Source: CAKSKB01 sp034186235 (GTDB lineage: Bacteria; Bacillota; Clostridia; HGM11514). Taken from it: DNA of 5,915 nt. Shown piece after piece: positions 3,994 through 5,915 of the stretch (position 1 is the stretch's first letter; every line of letters starts with the position of its first letter). The notes under the pieces are model-generated. The model ran no database searches and had not been told where the DNA came from. It saw only the letters and a program-made list of their open reading frames with translations. The translations under genes and the position numbers were made by a program. The stretch spans positions 1 to 5,915 of the forward strand of contig JAXGBA010000122.1 of NCBI GenBank assembly GCA_034186235.1, read 5' to 3'.

Positions 3994-5915
3994 ATGAACA
4001 TTCCGAAAAAATCTTTAAGAATAGACAAATTGAGAAGCTTCTACCTGAATAATTCTCCGATGTCTGTGAATAAGAAGTTGACCTGCTGGAAATGTCACCG
4101 TTCGCTGATGCTCTACGTTAAAGGATGGAACGAGGCTGTGGAGAAGGCAGATACTCTGCGCATCCGCCGCTCATATGCCGAAGCTTATATGCTTAAAAAT
4201 ACCAAGCCGATTATTATTCCGGGAGAGCTTATTGTCGGTCAGCCGAATCTTGAGCCTTTTTGCGAGAATGAACAAAAAGAGTATGACGCAATAATGGAAA
4301 CAATTAAAATGATGCCTCCGAGAAGAGGCCGTTGGGATCATCTTGCGCTTGACTATCAGTTGCTTCTTGACAAAGGTATAAATGGAATAATAGAAATCCT
4401 CAATACAGAGCTTGACAAAATTGATACAGGAGACGGCAGCCTGACGGAAAGGTATGAATTTTTGCTTTGCTGCAAAATTGAGCTTGAAGGTCTGCTTGAA
4501 ATGTGCCGGTCATATGCCGATAAGGCTTTGGAGCTTGCCGGTAAATCCGAAGGAGAGGAAAGGGCAGAATATCTTAAGCTGCATGATGTTTTAAAGCAGG
4601 TTCCGGCAAATCCTGCAAGAACATTCAGAGAGGCTCTCCAGAGTATTCATATGTTTACCTGGAGCCTTTACGGAATATACTCATTCGGAAAACCCGATGT
4701 ATATCTTTTACCCTATTATAAAAATGATACGGAAAACGGAATCATGACCCGTGATGAAGCTCAGGAGCTTATAGACTGCTTCTTTTTGCAGAGTGTACCA
4801 AACATGAGTTCATGGGCGGCGGAGGGGCTCATGCTCGGCGGACGTGACGAAAACGGAAACAAGGTTGAAAATGAGCTTACATGGCTTTTTCTTAACGCAA
4901 TATCACATACTCATCTTCCCGATCCGAATGTCGGTTTTTGTGTGACCGATGAAACAAGCGACGAAATTTTAAACTATGCCGCACAGCTTATTTGCGACGG
5001 ACATTGTCAGCCGCAAATATGGAACAGCGATGAGGTAACTCGTTCGATGCTGAAAAACGGCTTTGACCAAAAGGCGGCGTATATGTTTACTCTTTCCACT
5101 TGTGTTGAAACAACTCCTATCGGATGCAGCGGAATATCCATAACAAGCCCGTATATAAATCTTTTGAAAATTTTTCTTGATTCGTTTGAAAAATGCAATG
5201 ACGAATCGAGCTTTGACAATATATTTGAAAGCTTTACCGCTGAGTTTAATAAATACGCAAAAAAAGTAATACTTCAGGAAAACCTGTGGCAGCTTGAACG
5301 AGGAAGAAACAGCTCCGACCCGATGAGAATTTCAGTTTTGATACATGACTGTATAGAACGAGGAAAATCAAACGATTGCGGCGGAGCGAGATACAATCAG
5401 TTAGAGCCGAACATTCTCGGAATGCAAAATACAACGGAAAGTCTGAACGTCATTAAAAAACTGATTTTTGAAGAAAAGAAGATAACGGTGAGCGAGCTTA
5501 AAAAGGCAATGGCTGACAATTATGAAAATCAAGGCGATTTGCTGCTTTACATAAGAAATAAGGTTGCTCATTTCGGTACCGGTGACGCTGAAGCAAACAA
5601 AATTGCAAAAATGGTATCGGATATGGTTTTGAAAACCTTTGATTCCATGACAACCGTGAGGGGAGCAAAAATAATTCCCGGTGCATTTTCATACAGGGCT
5701 CACGAGCAACACGGCAGGGTAACTCCGGCTTCTCCCGACGGAAGAAAGGCGGGAATGCCGCTTAATGACGGCAGCTGCCCCGTTCAAGGATATGACAATA
5801 TGGGTCCGACTATTTCGCTTGCTTCAACAGTTGCATGGGAACCGTCAAGATTTTTGGGCGGCACATCGGTAAATGTCAAAATAAACAAGGGTGTGGAGCC
5901 TCAAAAGATTGCGGC
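3994..5915 (+). CDS. Glycyl radical enzyme of the pyruvate formate-lyase-like superfamily, C-terminus cut off
   Basis: 640 codons are open without a stop. ATG 3994 has a strong GGAGGT (3982-3987) 6 nt upstream. Family landmarks in order: ELIVGQPN (79-86), FREALQS (211-217), FGKPDVYLLPYYKND (231-245), LGGRDENG (281-288), ENELTWLFLNA (292-302), QPQIWNSD (339-346), the thiyl-radical site STCVETT (368-374, Cys370 and base Glu372), GGARYNQ (463-469), FGTGDAEAN (527-535) and ASPDGRKAGMPLNDG (579-593). The CVE signature is that of eliminating or decarboxylating glycyl radical enzymes rather than true formate lyase, which has CC. After it runs T-x-Y-x-N-L-x-K-like sequence (Tyr387, Asn389, Leu390), closer to the CVET pattern I recall for hydroxyproline dehydratase and arylacetate decarboxylases than to the CVEP...WHD of diol dehydratases. 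The substrate cannot be assigned. The radical-bearing glycine should lie about 60 residues past the edge. At least 16 cysteines. Cytoplasmic and oxygen-sensitive; it needs a radical-SAM activase not seen here. Confidence 0.93.
   Translation, partial: MNIPKKSLRIDKLRSFYLNNSPMSVNKKLTCWKCHRSLMLYVKGWNEAVEKADTLRIRRSYAEAYMLKNTKPIIIPGELIVGQPNLEPFCENEQKEYDAIMETIKMMPPRRGRWDHLALDYQLLLDKGINGIIEILNTELDKIDTGDGSLTERYEFLLCCKIELEGLLEMCRSYADKALELAGKSEGEERAEYLKLHDVLKQVPANPARTFREALQSIHMFTWSLYGIYSFGKPDVYLLPYYKNDTENGIMTRDEAQELIDCFFLQSVPNMSSWAAEGLMLGGRDENGNKVENELTWLFLNAISHTHLPDPNVGFCVTDETSDEILNYAAQLICDGHCQPQIWNSDEVTRSMLKNGFDQKAAYMFTLSTCVETTPIGCSGISITSPYINLLKIFLDSFEKCNDESSFDNIFESFTAEFNKYAKKVILQENLWQLERGRNSSDPMRISVLIHDCIERGKSNDCGGARYNQLEPNILGMQNTTESLNVIKKLIFEEKKITVSELKKAMADNYENQGDLLLYIRNKVAHFGTGDAEANKIAKMVSDMVLKTFDSMTTVRGAKIIPGAFSYRAHEQHGRVTPASPDGRKAGMPLNDGSCPVQGYDNMGPTISLASTVAWEPSRFLGGTSVNVKINKGVEPQKIA

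Noticed and set aside
4084..4098. CWKCH (residues 31-35 of the glycyl radical enzyme) as a CxxCH haem-binding motif
   Set aside because: The protein has no export signal and belongs to a cytoplasmic radical family without haem; the match is most likely chance, though the paired cysteines could be checked for conservation.
1..5915. CRISPR arrays, tRNA/rRNA genes, insertion sequences, prophage attachment sites
   Set aside because: No regularly spaced repeats, cloverleaf, transposase or integrase sequence, or flanking direct repeats seen by eye.

Overview
The window looks like chromosomal DNA of a strictly anaerobic, low-to-moderate GC Firmicute, probably a gut or rumen clostridium (Oscillospiraceae/Lachnospiraceae-like). 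The reasons are strong GGAGG-type ribosome binding sites, near-consensus sigma-A promoters, an oxygen-sensitive glycyl radical enzyme, and the flavour of the proteins. This is inferred from content; no 16S rRNA gene or other phylogenetic marker is present.

Left part (1-743, minus strand): two genes read leftwards as one unit. An HD-domain phosphohydrolase (174-743) is followed 5 nt later by the start of a membrane-anchored SanA/YdcF-type (DUF218) protein that runs off the left edge (1-168). Middle-left (744-2723): a compact divergent promoter pair (766-831) separates this unit from a rightward two-gene operon. That operon holds a two-domain SGNH/GDSL esterase (852-1895, GTG start) and a HisK-type PHP phosphoesterase (1899-2723), with 3 nt between them. 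Both divergent promoters are unusually good, and each predicted transcript would begin almost on top of its Shine-Dalgarno sequence.

Centre (2724-2998): the convergent gap holds a 21-bp-stem terminator that can act in both directions (2786-2831 plus U-tract). Next to it, on the minus strand, is a degraded zinc-ribbon coding remnant (2839-2964) that was too damaged to be called as a gene.

Right part (2999-5915): an AraC-family regulator (minus strand) is divergent from a large glycyl radical enzyme of the pyruvate formate-lyase-like superfamily (plus strand, from 3994, open to the right edge). The 155-bp spacer between them carries a T-tract region, an extended -10 promoter and a tandem heptamer repeat spaced one helical turn apart, a plausible AraC operator. 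The enzyme has the thiyl-radical CVE signature (Cys370-Val-Glu372) in an STCVETT context. Its C-terminal glycyl loop and its radical-SAM activase are not in the window and should lie just downstream.

How they work together: regulator and glycyl radical enzyme form a typical inducible catabolic module whose substrate cannot be read from the sequence. The esterase/phosphoesterase operon is probably separate metabolism. The most interesting item is the glycyl radical enzyme: the family is clear, the active-site surroundings do not match the textbook diol dehydratase or choline lyase pattern, and the part before the catalytic Cys is short.
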